Assembly (NCBI RefSeq): GCF_019636135.1
Contig: NZ_JAHBYD010000019.1
Span: forward strand, 1-64,000
Source: Phenylobacterium sp.
GTDB lineage: Bacteria > Pseudomonadota > Alphaproteobacteria > Caulobacterales > Caulobacteraceae
Length of the DNA stretch: 64,000 bases
Direction of reading: 5' to 3'
Part shown: positions 39,496-49,061 of the stretch, piece after piece
Layout of the letters: each line of letters starts with the position of its first letter
Position numbering within the stretch: the stretch's first letter is position 1
Made by a program: the position numbers and the translations under genes
Notes under the pieces: generated by a model
What the model was told of the DNA's origin: nothing
What the model saw: the letters and a program-made list of their open reading frames with translations, nothing else
The model's database searches: none

Positions 39496-39701
39496 CCTCA
39501 CCTCCCCCGCGCAGCAGCGGGAGGGGGACCGACCGCCGAGGCCAAAGGCCGTAGAGCGGTTGGTGGAGGAGGCGAGCCTCATCCGCTGAGCCAGGGGCGT
39601 CCGGTCGATGCGCAGAGCTTGCGGCTCGCCCCCTCCACCATCGGCTCTCCGCTGCGCTCGGCCGACGGTCCCCCTCCCGCCGCTGCGCGGGGGAGGTGAG
39701 G
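39496..39701. repeat. Palindromic element, ACCTCCCCC family, copy 1 (between rutA and rutB)
   Basis: 206 bp with ends CCTCACCTCCCCCGC and GCGGGGGAGGTGAGG and long inner flanks (GGTGGAGG/CCTCCACC and GGCGAGC/GCTCGCC). Its right end directly touches the rutA stop codon (39702-39704). The family recurs at 55567-55792, where it again ends 2 bp from a stop codon. Confidence 0.86.
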
Positions 39702-40778
39702 TCAAGCGCGGACATGCCGGCGGCTCTTCATCAGCGGCTGGATCTTCGCGCCGAAGTCTTCGACCCCCTGCACGAAGTCGTCGAAGGTCAGCAGGACGCC
39801 GGCGGTCTCGGGGACGCCCGCCACCTCGTCCAGCATGCGCGCGATGCTCTCGTAGCTCCCGACCAGGGCGCCCATGTTGAGGTTCACCGCCGACTCCGGC
39901 GCGGCGAGCTGGGTGGTGTTGGTGTTCGAGGTGCCGCCCTGGGCGTTCGGCGCGGCCTGGTTGGTCAGCCAGGCCAGCGCGTCCTGGTCGGCGCCGTCGC
40001 GGTAGAGCCGCCACTTGGCCTGCGCCTTCTCGTCGGTCTCGTCGGCGATGATCATGAAGAGGATGTAGGCGGCCACGTCGCGGCCGGTCCGGGCCTTGGC
40101 GGCGGCGAGGCGGCTGTTCACGCCCGCGAAGGCGGTCGGCGTGTTGGTCCCCTTCCCCAGCGCGAACGAGTAGTCGGCGTACTGCGCGGTGAAGGCCAGG
40201 CCCTCGTCGGACGAGCCCGCGCAGATGATCTTCACGCCCGGCGTCGGCTTCGGCGAGACCCGGCAGTCGTTCATCGTCAGGTACTTGCCCTTGAAGTCGG
40301 AGACGCCGGTCTCCATCAGGCCCTTCAGCACCGTCGCGTACTCGGCGAGGTAGTTGTAGCGGTCGGAATAGTGGCTCTCGCCCGGCCACAGGCCCATCTG
40401 GTCGTACTCGGCCTTCTGCCAGCCGGTGACCAGGTTGATGCCGAAGCGGCCCGGCGCGATCGAGTCGATGGTGGACGCCATGCGCGCCACGATGGCCGGC
40501 GGGATGGTCAGCGTCGCCACGGTGGCGAACAGCTTGATCTGCGAGGTCACGGCCGCCAGGCCCGCCATCAGGGTGAAGCTCTCGAGGTTGTGCTCCCAGA
40601 ACTCGCTCTTCCCGCCGAAGCCGCGCAGCTTGATCATCGAAAGCGCGAAGTCGAGCCCGTAGCGCTCGGCCTTCTGGACGATCGCCTTGTTGAGCTCGAA
40701 GCTCGGCATGTACTGCGGCGAGGTGGTCGAGATGAGCCAGCCGTTGTTGCCGATCGGGATGAAGACGCCGATTTCCAT
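39702..40778 (-). CDS. rutA: Pyrimidine oxygenase RutA
   Basis: A 358-residue luciferase-like flavin monooxygenase from ATG 40778, starting [20 protein letters not shown]. It has [20 protein letters not shown] near residue 48, the flavin-site [20 protein letters not shown] near 110 and [18 protein letters not shown] near 185, matching RutA closely. It opens uracil to ureidoacrylate peroxide using reduced FMN. No flavin reductase (RutF) or permease (RutG) is in the window. The short 3' end leads directly into a repeat. Confidence 0.94.
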   Translation of the reverse strand: MEIGVFIPIGNNGWLISTTSPQYMPSFELNKAIVQKAERYGLDFALSMIKLRGFGGKSEFWEHNLESFTLMAGLAAVTSQIKLFATVATLTIPPAIVARMASTIDSIAPGRFGINLVTGWQKAEYDQMGLWPGESHYSDRYNYLAEYATVLKGLMETGVSDFKGKYLTMNDCRVSPKPTPGVKIICAGSSDEGLAFTAQYADYSFALGKGTNTPTAFAGVNSRLAAAKARTGRDVAAYILFMIIADETDEKAQAKWRLYRDGADQDALAWLTNQAAPNAQGGTSNTNTTQLAAPESAVNLNMGALVGSYESIARMLDEVAGVPETAGVLLTFDDFVQGVEDFGAKIQPLMKSRRHVRA

Positions 40779-40861
40779 GTGAGCTCCGAAGCTGCGGCCC
40801 GGCAGTTGGCGCCGCAGCGCCGCGATGCGCAAGCCGCTCGGGGCCAAGTTCAGGGCCAAGG

Positions 40862-41656
40862 TCAGGGGTCGTGCGGGTTCGGATCCCAATCCGGTTGCCG
40901 ATAGGGCTTCAGGCCGCCATCCAGCAGGCACTGCCAGACCTCCTCGGCGGTCTCGGCGAAGCGGAAGAGGCCGAGGTCGGCCTCGGCGATCATGCCCCGG
41001 GCGATCAGCGCCTCGAAGTTGATGATGGAGCGCCAGTAGGCCTGGTCGAACAGGACGATGGGGATCGGCTGGCTCTTGTCGGTCTGGCGCAGGGTCAGGA
41101 TCTCGAACAGCTCGTCCAGCGTGCCGAAGCCGCCCGGGAACACCACGAGCGCCGTGGCCCGCATCGCCAGGTGCATCTTGCGGACCGCGAAGTAGTGGAA
41201 GCGGAAGGTCAGCTCGGGCGTCGAGTAGCTGTTCGGGTACTGCTCGTGCGGCAGGGTGATGTTGAGGCCGATGGAGGGCGCGCCCACGTCGGTCGCGCCG
41301 CGGTTGGCGGCCTCCATGATCCCCGGGCCGCCGCCGGTACAGATCACGTTGTGGCGCTCCTGGGTGGGCGACAGCAGCGCCCCGCCCTCGCGCGAGGCGA
41401 TCTCGCCGAACCTGCGCGCCGCGGCGTACCAGCGGCGGTGATCGTCCGAGCCGTCCTCGCGGATGCGCGCCGAGCCGAACACGACGATGGTGGAGCGCAC
41501 GCTCCAGGCGCGCAGGGCCTCGTCGCACTTGGAGAATTCCAGCATCAGGCGCACGCCGCGCTGGCTGTGCTGCAGGATGAAGTCGGGGTCCAGCGAGGCC
41601 AGCCGGTACGTCGGCGAGGCCATCTGCTTGGCGGAAGGGTGGTCGTCTTCGCTCAT
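40862..41656 (-). CDS. LOG family protein (TIGR00730 type nucleoside-phosphate phosphoribohydrolase)
   Basis: 264 residues with the Rossmann-like LOG domain. The two signature motifs are [14 protein letters not shown] near residue 107 and [12 protein letters not shown] near 171, with [10 protein letters not shown] opening the domain near 58. Such enzymes release nucleobase from nucleoside 5'-monophosphates (cytokinin-type or AMP). It is 83 bp upstream of rutA on the same strand, so it may be co-transcribed and could feed nucleobase breakdown; that link is inferred. Confidence 0.9.
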   Translation of the reverse strand: MSEDDHPSAKQMASPTYRLASLDPDFILQHSQRGVRLMLEFSKCDEALRAWSVRSTIVVFGSARIREDGSDDHRRWYAAARRFGEIASREGGALLSPTQERHNVICTGGGPGIMEAANRGATDVGAPSIGLNITLPHEQYPNSYSTPELTFRFHYFAVRKMHLAMRATALVVFPGGFGTLDELFEILTLRQTDKSQPIPIVLFDQAYWRSIINFEALIARGMIAEADLGLFRFAETAEEVWQCLLDGGLKPYRQPDWDPNPHDP

Positions 41657-41707
41657 CCCGCCGTTCTTAAGCCGCTGCTCGCCTTACTGGAACACCGCCG
41701 CGGCCCC

Positions 41708-42979
41708 CTACGCCTTCAGCGCGCGCGCCATCACCCGGGCGAACGCCGCCGCCACGGGGGGAACCAGCGCCGGCTCGACGCAGCGCAGGTCGTCGTTGCG
41801 CGCATGGTGGTAGCGGTGGCTGCCGAAGATGCCCATCACCGGCTCGTATCCGGCGGTCATGATGCTCGCGAGTTCGCCCGCCGCATGCTGCGGATCGGTC
41901 GGATAGACCTGCTCCAGGCCGGGCTGGCCCTTGAACGCCGCCTGCGACGCCTCGAGCAGCGGCGGGCTCACCAGCAGGAAGCGCTGCGGGTCGGCGCTGG
42001 GCAGCGGCGACAGCAACGGGCCCCGCTCGTGCCAGTCGCGCGCGGCGACGTTGGCCCCCAGGTGCGCCCAGAGCGCGGTCTCCCCGGGCTTCGGCGCGAG
42101 CGCGTGGATGAAGGCCTCGCCGCCGGCGTACTCGTACTCGTGGCCGGTGGTGGCGATGACGGCGACGTTCACCGGAAGCTTCGCCGTCGCGGCCCATTTC
42201 GCCAGCATCAGCCAGGCCGCCACCCCCGTGCCGCGCTCGCCCGCGCAGGTGAACCACCCGGAGCGCGGCGTCGAGATCACCAGCCACTTCGCCGCCTTGC
42301 GGTCCAGCCGGCCCGTGACGTTGAACGCCGGGCGGCGATAGGACCGGCCCGGGATCGCGATCGTCGCCGTCTCGCCACGCGCCGCCGCCTGCACGAACGG
42401 CTCCGCGGCCTTGGGCGCCAGCACCGCGACCGGGCGGTCGAACAGCGGGGCGTCCACCGGCGCGTTGAGCGCCAGCGCCTCGCCGGTCGGCCCGGTGGTC
42501 ACGATCACCACGGCCTGGGCGCCCTTGGCGAAGCATGCGTTCACGCGCCGCGCGACCTCGCCCTTGGCCGTGGACCAGCGCGCATAGGGCAGCACCAGGA
42601 GCGAGATGCCCGCCCCCTCCAGGCTGAGCGGCGCGGTGACGCCCGGCGTCGTCCGCACGTGGGCCTGCGGGATCAGGTCGGCCTTCGCCGCGCCGCAGGT
42701 CAGGGTCGCCTCGCCGTCGTAGGCGGGAGTCTCGATGACGTGGCGGGCGGTGACGTAGCCCAGCGCCTTCAGTTCGCCCTCGAGCCACTCGCCGGCGGCG
42801 GTGTCGCCCGGCCCGCCCGAGGCCTTCACGCCGTAGCCGTAGTAGCGCTCAAGGATGCGCCTGGCCTCCGCCTCGTCGGCGGCGGCGACCGGCGCGGCGG
42901 CCGCGGCGGTGACGGCCCCGGCGGCCAGAAGAGGGGCGCCCAGCACGGCGCGGCGGGAAGCTCGGACCTGTTCGCTCAT
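41708..42979 (-). CDS. Exported M28-like protein with apparently degenerate metal site
   Basis: 423 residues with a possible Tat leader (RASRRAVLGAPLLAAGAV). A PA-like region near residues 90-210 is followed by an M28-type domain (FNVTGRLDRKAAKWLVISTP near 220, GERGTGVAAWLMLAKW near 248, IATTGHEYEYAGGEAF near 276, SHRYHHARNDDLRCVEP near 385). The usual metal-binding H-x-D of M28 is STPRSGW here, and the D-N-A-S-G equivalent is GERGTGV. Zinc binding is therefore doubtful and the protein may not be a peptidase. It follows the hydrolase gene below by 10 bp. Confidence 0.75.
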   Translation of the reverse strand: MSEQVRASRRAVLGAPLLAAGAVTAAAAAPVAAADEAEARRILERYYGYGVKASGGPGDTAAGEWLEGELKALGYVTARHVIETPAYDGEATLTCGAAKADLIPQAHVRTTPGVTAPLSLEGAGISLLVLPYARWSTAKGEVARRVNACFAKGAQAVVIVTTGPTGEALALNAPVDAPLFDRPVAVLAPKAAEPFVQAAARGETATIAIPGRSYRRPAFNVTGRLDRKAAKWLVISTPRSGWFTCAGERGTGVAAWLMLAKWAATAKLPVNVAVIATTGHEYEYAGGEAFIHALAPKPGETALWAHLGANVAARDWHERGPLLSPLPSADPQRFLLVSPPLLEASQAAFKGQPGLEQVYPTDPQHAAGELASIMTAGYEPVMGIFGSHRYHHARNDDLRCVEPALVPPVAAAFARVMARALKA

Positions 42980-42989
42980 GTCCCCGAGG

Positions 42990-44036
42990 CTACCGCAGGC
43001 CCTCGACGGTTTCGATGGGGGTCGGCGGTCCGCACCGCATAGCCTTGGTGTATGCGGTCCCGGCCCCGGCGATCCGCTTCGGCAGGTCGCACTCGGCGGC
43101 CAGCGCCGCCTTCTCGCCCTTGAGGTAGGCGTCCCAGAACCGCACCGTCTCGGCCTTCACGATCTCCATCTGCGGCGGGTCGATGGGCTTCAGTTGCCCG
43201 GTCTGCGCGCGACGTCCGCCGAACAGCGCATGGTCGGCGCCGTCGAGGATGATCAGGAACTGGTCGACGCCCTGGATCGCCTGGAACGGCGTCGTCCGCT
43301 CGAAGGGCGTCTTCTCGCGGTCGAAGGGGGTCACGTCGGCCGTGCCGGTGAAGTGCAGCATCGGCGTCCTGATCCGCGCGTCGGCCGCCCGCGGATCGTC
43401 GCCGAGCGGCTTGTTGGGGCTGTAGGCGATGGCGGCCTTGATCCGGGGCTCCTGGAAGCTGGTGTCGTTCGGCAGCGCCGGGATGCGCTGGCCCACCGCG
43501 GTCAGGGTCGACAGCGCGCCGTACGAATGGCCCGACATGCCGATGCGGCCCATGTCGACCTTGCCCTTCAGCGCCGGGTCCGCGGCGATCCGGTCCAGCG
43601 CGAACGGGATGTCGCCATAGCGGCCGCGCGCGGCGTCGGCCGTCATGCCCGCACGGCCGGCCGCCACCACGCCCGCCTCGTCGCCCGGCCGCACGCCGCC
43701 CATCATGAGCCCGCTGTCCGAGCCCGCATGCTGCACGGCCGCCACCACATAGCCGGCCTCGGCCACCGCCGTCAGGATGTAGGTCGAGGCCTCGCGGCTG
43801 CCGCCCAGGCCGTGGCTGTGGATCACCAGCGGGAACGGCCCCGTCCCCGCCGGCAGGTAGAGCTTGTAGGGCACCTTGCGCCCGCCGCGGGCCGGATCGA
43901 CCCACTCGCCGTAGCGGACCTCCACCGCGGTTCGCGCGGCCGCCCCGGCGGTTGCGGTGGCCGGGGCGGCCCTCGACGACGCCGCCGTCACGCAGACGGC
44001 GGCGAGCGCGGCGACGACCAGCGCAGCAGGTTTCAT
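42990..44036 (-). CDS. Exported alpha/beta hydrolase (PAF-acetylhydrolase/dienelactone-like)
   Basis: 348 residues from ATG 44036 with a signal peptide (LVVAALAAVCVTAASSRAAP). The hydrolase signs are PLVIHSHGLGGSREAS near residue 75, the nucleophile elbow GMSGHSYGALST near 168, an aspartate in HFTGTADVTPFDRE near 235 and the histidine in LDGADHALFGGRR near 272. It probably cleaves an ester in the periplasm. It starts 5 bp after the TonB receptor stop, so receptor, hydrolase and M28-like protein form one operon; the receptor may import the substrate. Confidence 0.87.
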   Translation of the reverse strand: MKPAALVVAALAAVCVTAASSRAAPATATAGAAARTAVEVRYGEWVDPARGGRKVPYKLYLPAGTGPFPLVIHSHGLGGSREASTYILTAVAEAGYVVAAVQHAGSDSGLMMGGVRPGDEAGVVAAGRAGMTADAARGRYGDIPFALDRIAADPALKGKVDMGRIGMSGHSYGALSTLTAVGQRIPALPNDTSFQEPRIKAAIAYSPNKPLGDDPRAADARIRTPMLHFTGTADVTPFDREKTPFERTTPFQAIQGVDQFLIILDGADHALFGGRRAQTGQLKPIDPPQMEIVKAETVRFWDAYLKGEKAALAAECDLPKRIAGAGTAYTKAMRCGPPTPIETVEGLR

Positions 44037-44041
44037 GCCCG

Positions 44042-46285
44042 CTACCAGGTGAAGCGGAGCTGAGCGCCCCAGGTGCGCGGCAGGTTGTACCGGCGCACGT
44101 CGCCGGTCGCCGACGGCGCATGGAACACCAGGTAGTTCTCCTGGCCCGCGTTGTTCACGAAGGCGGTCAGGTCGTAGTGGCTCCAGCTCACGCCCGTGCG
44201 CACGTTGAACAACACGTAGTCGTGCAGGAGCGTGGTCTGGTTGGCCTCCTGCACGCCGCCCTGGCGGGCGTTGCCGTTGATGTTCACGTAGCCGCTGACG
44301 CCGTCGGTGATGTCGTGGCGGTAGTTGACGGTGAAGGTCTGGGTCCACTTGGGCTGCTGCGGCTGCTTGTAGCCGGCGAAGCGGCCGCCCTTCACGTGGC
44401 CGCCCTGGCGCGAGCCGCCGACGGTGACCCGCAGGTTCCCGCCCGCCACCGCGGCGCGCATCGTCGCCTCGGCCTCGATGCCCCAGAGCGTCGCCGGACC
44501 GGCGTTGAAGGCGTAGGACGTCGCCTGCACGGGGCAGGCCGGGTTGTTGGCGCGGCACCCGTTGTCGCCCTGGATCACCAGGTTCTTGTAGTGGTTGGAG
44601 TAGCCGGCGGCCGTGACGTAGATGTTGCTCGCCAGGTTGCCCTTGAAGCCGACCTCGTAGGCGGTGACCGTCTCGTTGTCGAACTCGGTCGGCGGCGCGA
44701 GCGCCGGATCCTGGCGGGGGTCGCCCAGGTTGCCGTTGAAGCCGCCGGCCCGGTAGGCCGAGCCGATCTTGGCGTACACCATCATCAGCGACGTGGGCTT
44801 GTAGGCGACCGTCGCCGTGTACGAGATGTTGTCCTGCTTCCGCGCGCCGTTCGGGTTGACGTTCGCGCCGCCGTTCGGCGTGTCGGTCACGAACAGGAAC
44901 TGCCGCGCGAAGAACGTGCGGTCGTCGTGCGTGTAGCGCAGGTCGCCCGAGAGCTTCAGTTGCTCGGTCAGGTTATAGTCCGCCGAGCCGTAGACCGCGT
45001 AGGACGAGTAGCGCGACCGGCCGCGGGTGATCGTCCCGAAGTTGTTGCTGGCCGCCGTCGGCGTCTTGCCGAGGATGTTGGAGGTGGTGTCGTTGAGCAG
45101 ATACCATTCGCCCCCGAGCACCCAGTTGACGCCGCTCGTGTCGCCGACGAGGTGGGCGTCGTAGTAGCTGAGGCGGGCGTGGTCGATCTGGGCGCCGCCC
45201 TGGTTGTAGTCGTTGGTGCGGATGGCGTTGAGGCCGGAGGCCGAAACCCGGCCCGGGATCGCCGCCAGCTCGTCGAAGAACTGACGGGAGAGCGCGTCGC
45301 GGTCGTACTGGTTCTGGCCGCGGCGGTCGCGCAGGTTGACGATCGTCGACAGCGTCGCCCAGCCGAGGTCGGTCTCGGTGGTGAACTCGAGGTTGCTGAG
45401 CCGCTGCTTGCCGGTGGAGTCGGTGTTCCACGGCGACTCGTACTTGTCGGTGAAATAGCCCTGCGGGAAGTTCGCGTTGGCGAGCGTCACCACCTGGTAG
45501 ATCAGGCCGGGCGTGTTCTCGTTCGCGCGCTCCAGCATCAGGTTCGCGGTGAACGGCCCGTTGTTGTAGCGGACCTGCCCGCGGAAGAACTGGCGGGTGG
45601 TGGCGTCTGCATACCGGTCGATCGTGTAGAGGTGGTAGAAGCCCTTTTCCTGCTCGCCCAGCGCCATGCTGAAGCGCGTGGACCAGTTGTCGGTGATGGG
45701 CAGGTTCACCGCCATCTCGACTTCGTGCTTCTGGTTCGAGCCGACCGTGCCGAGGACGTAGCCTTCCACCTTGTCGGTCGGCCGGGCCGTGACGACGTTG
45801 ATCGTGCCGCCCGAGGCGTTGCGGCCGCCGAGGCCGCCCTGCACGCCGCGCAGGACCTCCACGCGCTGGATGTCGAAGAGGTCGATGCCGCTGAACGTGC
45901 GGCCCGCGACGTTGCCGCCACCGATGAACGCGCCGTTGCGGAAGAGGCCGACGCCGGCCTCGGCATTGGTGGCGCGCGAGGTGCCCGAGCCACGGATCGA
46001 GACGTCCGAGGTCAGCGCGTTCGACGTGTTCGCGAAGTTCACGCCGGGCGAGTTGCCCAGCAGTTGCTGGGCGTTGGCGAGGCCGCCCTGGTCGCGGATG
46101 TCCTCCACGCCGAGCGCGGTGGCGGCCACCGGAACGTCGCGCAGCTTCTCTTCGCGCTTGCGCGCCGTGACCGTCAGCTCCTCCACCTGGGTTTCGTCGC
46201 CGCCCGTCTGGGCGAACGCGGGCGCCGCGACGGCGCAGCAGAGCGCCGCGACCGACACCCGCAGCAGCAAGGTCCGTTGATTCAT
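44042..46285 (-). CDS. TonB-dependent outer membrane receptor
   Basis: A 747-residue receptor with a signal peptide (VSVAALCCAVAAPAFAQTG), a TonB box-like VEELTVTARKREE, and a plug domain at about residues 45-160 (SIRGSGTSRATNAEAGVGLF, VEVLRGVQGGLGGRNASGG). A 22-strand barrel follows and ends in an aromatic residue (GAQLRFTW). It lacks the N-terminal signalling domain of transducers. Alphaproteobacterial receptors of this kind often import plant-derived oligosaccharides or aromatics; the ligand is unknown. It heads an operon with an exported hydrolase. Confidence 0.94.
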   Translation of the reverse strand: MNQRTLLLRVSVAALCCAVAAPAFAQTGGDETQVEELTVTARKREEKLRDVPVAATALGVEDIRDQGGLANAQQLLGNSPGVNFANTSNALTSDVSIRGSGTSRATNAEAGVGLFRNGAFIGGGNVAGRTFSGIDLFDIQRVEVLRGVQGGLGGRNASGGTINVVTARPTDKVEGYVLGTVGSNQKHEVEMAVNLPITDNWSTRFSMALGEQEKGFYHLYTIDRYADATTRQFFRGQVRYNNGPFTANLMLERANENTPGLIYQVVTLANANFPQGYFTDKYESPWNTDSTGKQRLSNLEFTTETDLGWATLSTIVNLRDRRGQNQYDRDALSRQFFDELAAIPGRVSASGLNAIRTNDYNQGGAQIDHARLSYYDAHLVGDTSGVNWVLGGEWYLLNDTTSNILGKTPTAASNNFGTITRGRSRYSSYAVYGSADYNLTEQLKLSGDLRYTHDDRTFFARQFLFVTDTPNGGANVNPNGARKQDNISYTATVAYKPTSLMMVYAKIGSAYRAGGFNGNLGDPRQDPALAPPTEFDNETVTAYEVGFKGNLASNIYVTAAGYSNHYKNLVIQGDNGCRANNPACPVQATSYAFNAGPATLWGIEAEATMRAAVAGGNLRVTVGGSRQGGHVKGGRFAGYKQPQQPKWTQTFTVNYRHDITDGVSGYVNINGNARQGGVQEANQTTLLHDYVLFNVRTGVSWSHYDLTAFVNNAGQENYLVFHAPSATGDVRRYNLPRTWGAQLRFTW

Positions 46286-46340
46286 CTGGGTATCCCCTCT
46301 CGCGTGCCGGCCCCTCGAACCGGAGGCCTTGGCTAGGTTT

Positions 46341-46355
46341 TTATTCTAGGAATAA
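46341..46355. promoter_or_regulatory. Inverted repeat in the TonB receptor promoter region
   Basis: TTATTC-TAG-GAATAA, 56 bp upstream of the receptor start, in the only AT-rich patch of a 249-bp divergent intergenic region (46286-46534). It could be an operator or part of the promoter. I see no gene elsewhere in this gap. Confidence 0.35.
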
Positions 46356-46534
46356 TGTCGTGTCGCCCACAGGATTTCTGAATGACGCGGCCGGTGCGGA
46401 ACGCCGTTACCCGCGGGTGACAGTCCACGCTGACGCTAGCGACGCGGAACGGCGATTTCCAATGCCCGCAAGGCTTGGGACCATAGCCGGACGGGACTCT
46501 TGACGCGCGCGAAGCAGCGGCGGGAAGGTCGGGC

Positions 46535-47260
46535 ATGATGGCGATGAACCGCAGGTGCTGGATCGTCGGCGCCGGTGCGGCGCTGGCAGCCCCGGGGGCC
46601 GCCCCGGCCGCCCGGGCGGCGGAGGGCAAGGCCGTGTACGACTACATCTTCCTCGACCTCGAGGCGCCGAAGGGGACGCCCCCGACGCGCCCCTACGCCG
46701 AGAGGGTGAAGGCGCGACTGCCGGCGATCGAAGCGGCGGGCGGCGAGGTGCTCGGCCTCTTCACGCCGCAGATCGGCTGGACCGCGCGGCAGGCCGCGCT
46801 CCTCGTGCGCTGGCCCGAGAACGCCCGGCCCCGGGAATCGGAGATCCAGGCGCTGAGCGCCGGAAGCGGCGTGCGCGCCGCCCAGCGCAGCCGCCTCACG
46901 CCCACCCTGCGGCCGAACGACGCGGCCCGGCCCGAGCCGGGCGGGATCCACGTGCATCGCTGGTTCGTCGTGGAGACCGGCGACGTCCCCGAATTCCTTC
47001 AGCTTTCCGGCCAGGGCTGGACCGACTTCGAGCGCAAGTTCGATGCGAGGATCTTCGGCCTGTTCGCCGCGGAGCGGTCGGCCGCGGACACCCGCGAGGG
47101 CGTCCAGCGCATCCTGCTGATCACCCGCTATGGCGACCACGGCGTCTGGGAGAAATCGCGCGACCCGTCGACCGAGGCCATGGCCGCCTTCCGCCGCCGC
47201 TCCGAGATCACCCGCGACACCTGGAACGACAGCACGCTCCTGGTCCCGATCGGGACCTGA
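46535..47260 (+). CDS. Exported protein of unknown function (NIPSNAP-like)
   Basis: 241 residues with an N-terminal signal (GAGAALAAPGAAPAARAAEG). The remainder shows two similar halves of ferredoxin-like alpha/beta type: VYDYIFLDLEAP through ALLVRWP, and HVHRWFVVETGDVPEFLQLS through LLITRYGDHGVWEKS. NIPSNAP or dimeric alpha/beta-barrel proteins look like this, but I assign it only loosely. It is divergent from the TonB receptor and 15 bp upstream of the beta-propeller gene, so these two are an operon. Confidence 0.68.
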   Translation: MMAMNRRCWIVGAGAALAAPGAAPAARAAEGKAVYDYIFLDLEAPKGTPPTRPYAERVKARLPAIEAAGGEVLGLFTPQIGWTARQAALLVRWPENARPRESEIQALSAGSGVRAAQRSRLTPTLRPNDAARPEPGGIHVHRWFVVETGDVPEFLQLSGQGWTDFERKFDARIFGLFAAERSAADTREGVQRILLITRYGDHGVWEKSRDPSTEAMAAFRRRSEITRDTWNDSTLLVPIGT

Positions 47261-47275
47261 CCGAAAGGCCGCGCC

Positions 47276-48847
47276 ATGCGCTCCACAGCCCTCGCCGCCT
47301 CCGCGGCGCTTCTCGTCGCCGCCGGCGCGGCGACGGCGCAGACGGTCACGCAGATCACGCCGGGCTCGCATTTCCACGGGGTTCACGGGATCCGCTTCGC
47401 GCCCGGCGGCGAACTCTACGCCGGAAGCGTGATCGGCCAGACGCTCTATGCCGTGGACGTCGAGACCGGCGCGGTGCGGGTCGTCGAGGGGCCTCCGAAG
47501 GGCATGGCCGACGACATCGCCTTCGGTCCCGGCGGCCAGGTGGTGTGGACCGCGATCAGCCAGGGGATCGTCTACACCCGCCGCGGAGATGGCCCCGTCG
47601 AAGTGCTGGCGAAGGACATGCCGGGCGCGAACTCGGTCGCGTTCAGCCGGGACGGCAGGCATCTCTATCTCGGCCAGGTCTTCGCCGGCGACGGCGTCTG
47701 GGAGCTGGACGCATCGGGCAAGGCGCCGCCGCGCAGGATCACCGGCCCCGTGGGCGGCTTCAACAGCTTCGCCGTCGGGCCGGACGGCGCGCTCTACGGC
47801 CCGCTCTGGTTCAAGGGCCAGGTCGCGCGGATCGATCCGCAGACCGGCGACCTGAAGGTGATCGCCGAGGGGCTGCAGACTCCGGCCGCCGTCAAGTTCG
47901 ACTCGAAGGACAACCTCTACGCCATCGACACCAAGGTGGGCGTCCTCTACCGGATCGACATCGCGACCGGGGCCAAGACCAAGGTGGCCCAGCTCAAGCC
48001 GTCGCTGGACAACATGGAGTTCGGCAAGGGGGACCGCCTCTTCATCTCCAACATGGTCGACAACGGCATCGAGGAGGTCGACGTCCGGACGGGCGGGCTG
48101 CGGCAGGTGCTGAAGCGGACAGGCCTCTCCAACGCCGCCGACATCGCCGTCCTCAGCGAGGGCGGGAAGGACACGCTCTACGTCGCCGACTCGTTCGCCA
48201 TGCGGATGGTCGATGGCGCCACGGGCGAGATCCGCGACATCGCCCGCTCCTACTCCGACGACATCGGCAACCCCCAGTCGGTCGGCGCGCAGGGTGACCG
48301 CGTCTACTTCGTCGGCGGCCCCCGGATCGACGTCCGCGACCGGGCGGGCCGGCGCGTGGGGCTGATCGAGAACCTGGGCGGAGCCGCCGCCGATGTCGCC
48401 GGGGCGCCCAACGGCGACGTGCTGATCCTGCTGGCCGACGGCGACCTGGTCCGCGCATCCGGCGACGCGCGCATCAAGGTGGCGAGCGGCCTGAAGACCG
48501 CCGTGAGCCTCGCGGCCGGGCCGGACGACACCGCCTTCGTCGTCGAGCGGGACGCCGGACGCGTCGTGCGGATCGACCTCAGGTCCGGCGCCGTCACCGA
48601 GGCCGCGGCGGGATTCGCAAAGCCGCGCGCCGTCGCCGTGCGCCCCGACGGGAGCCTGATCGTCCTCGACTCCGGCGCGAAGTCGGTGATCGAGGTGGCG
48701 GCCGACGGCAAGCGCACGGTTCTCGCCAGGGACCTGCCGCTGGGCCATGTCGCCGCCGCGCCCTGGGGCGGCGTCGCCATCGGCGGTTCGGGCGCGGTCT
48801 ACGTCGCCGCGGACGGCGACAACTCGATCTGGCGGATCACGCGCTAG
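47276..48847 (+). CDS. Exported beta-propeller protein, SMP-30/gluconolactonase-like
   Basis: 523 residues with a signal peptide (LAASAALLVAAGAATAQTV). The body is a run of propeller blades with the repeating pattern of a Gly-x-Leu-Tyr strand: FAPGGELYAGSV, SRDGRHLYLGQV, GPDGALYGPLWF, DSKDNLYAIDT, RPDGSLIVLDS and GSGAVYVAADGD. Two propellers are likely at this length. It may be a lactonase or a non-enzymatic binding protein; catalytic residues cannot be assigned with confidence. It is in an operon with the preceding NIPSNAP-like gene. Confidence 0.8.
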   Translation: MRSTALAASAALLVAAGAATAQTVTQITPGSHFHGVHGIRFAPGGELYAGSVIGQTLYAVDVETGAVRVVEGPPKGMADDIAFGPGGQVVWTAISQGIVYTRRGDGPVEVLAKDMPGANSVAFSRDGRHLYLGQVFAGDGVWELDASGKAPPRRITGPVGGFNSFAVGPDGALYGPLWFKGQVARIDPQTGDLKVIAEGLQTPAAVKFDSKDNLYAIDTKVGVLYRIDIATGAKTKVAQLKPSLDNMEFGKGDRLFISNMVDNGIEEVDVRTGGLRQVLKRTGLSNAADIAVLSEGGKDTLYVADSFAMRMVDGATGEIRDIARSYSDDIGNPQSVGAQGDRVYFVGGPRIDVRDRAGRRVGLIENLGGAAADVAGAPNGDVLILLADGDLVRASGDARIKVASGLKTAVSLAAGPDDTAFVVERDAGRVVRIDLRSGAVTEAAAGFAKPRAVAVRPDGSLIVLDSGAKSVIEVAADGKRTVLARDLPLGHVAAAPWGGVAIGGSGAVYVAADGDNSIWRITR

Positions 48848-48913
48848 GCCCGATCCGCATGTGAAGGGTTGCGCGAACCTGTCGACGTCTGGGGCGCGTC
48901 AGCGCCGTGTAGA

Positions 48914-49012
48914 TTCAACCACGAAGATCACGAAGAACACGAAGGCGACGCGGATGAGGCGAGCGCAGCGCTTCTCGGACCCTTGGTGTCCTTCGTGTCC
49001 TTCGGGGTTGAA
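48914..49012. repeat. Palindromic element, CACGAAGG family
   Basis: 99 bp. The left arm is TTCAACCACGAAGATCACGA plus AGAACACGAAGG, the right arm its imperfect inverse (GTGTCCTTCGTGTCCTTCGG then GGTTGAA). It lies between the convergent propeller and SnoaL-like genes. Single arms of the same type are near 12472 and 37402. Confidence 0.78.
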
Positions 49013-49061
49013 ATAGCGCGCCTGCGGCGCATGCCGCGCCGAAAGGCTGTGCGCCCTCAGC

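Noticed and set aside
39496..39701. Insertion sequence or CRISPR array at the long repeats
   Set aside because: No transposase frame and no regularly spaced direct repeats; these are single inverted-repeat elements.
38761..40389. A 542-residue frame running from rutA through the repeat into rutB as a fused gene
   Set aside because: RutA and RutB are in different frames with their own starts and stops. The extension is a shadow of rutA plus the repeat, and rutB has its own ribosome site at ATG 39474.
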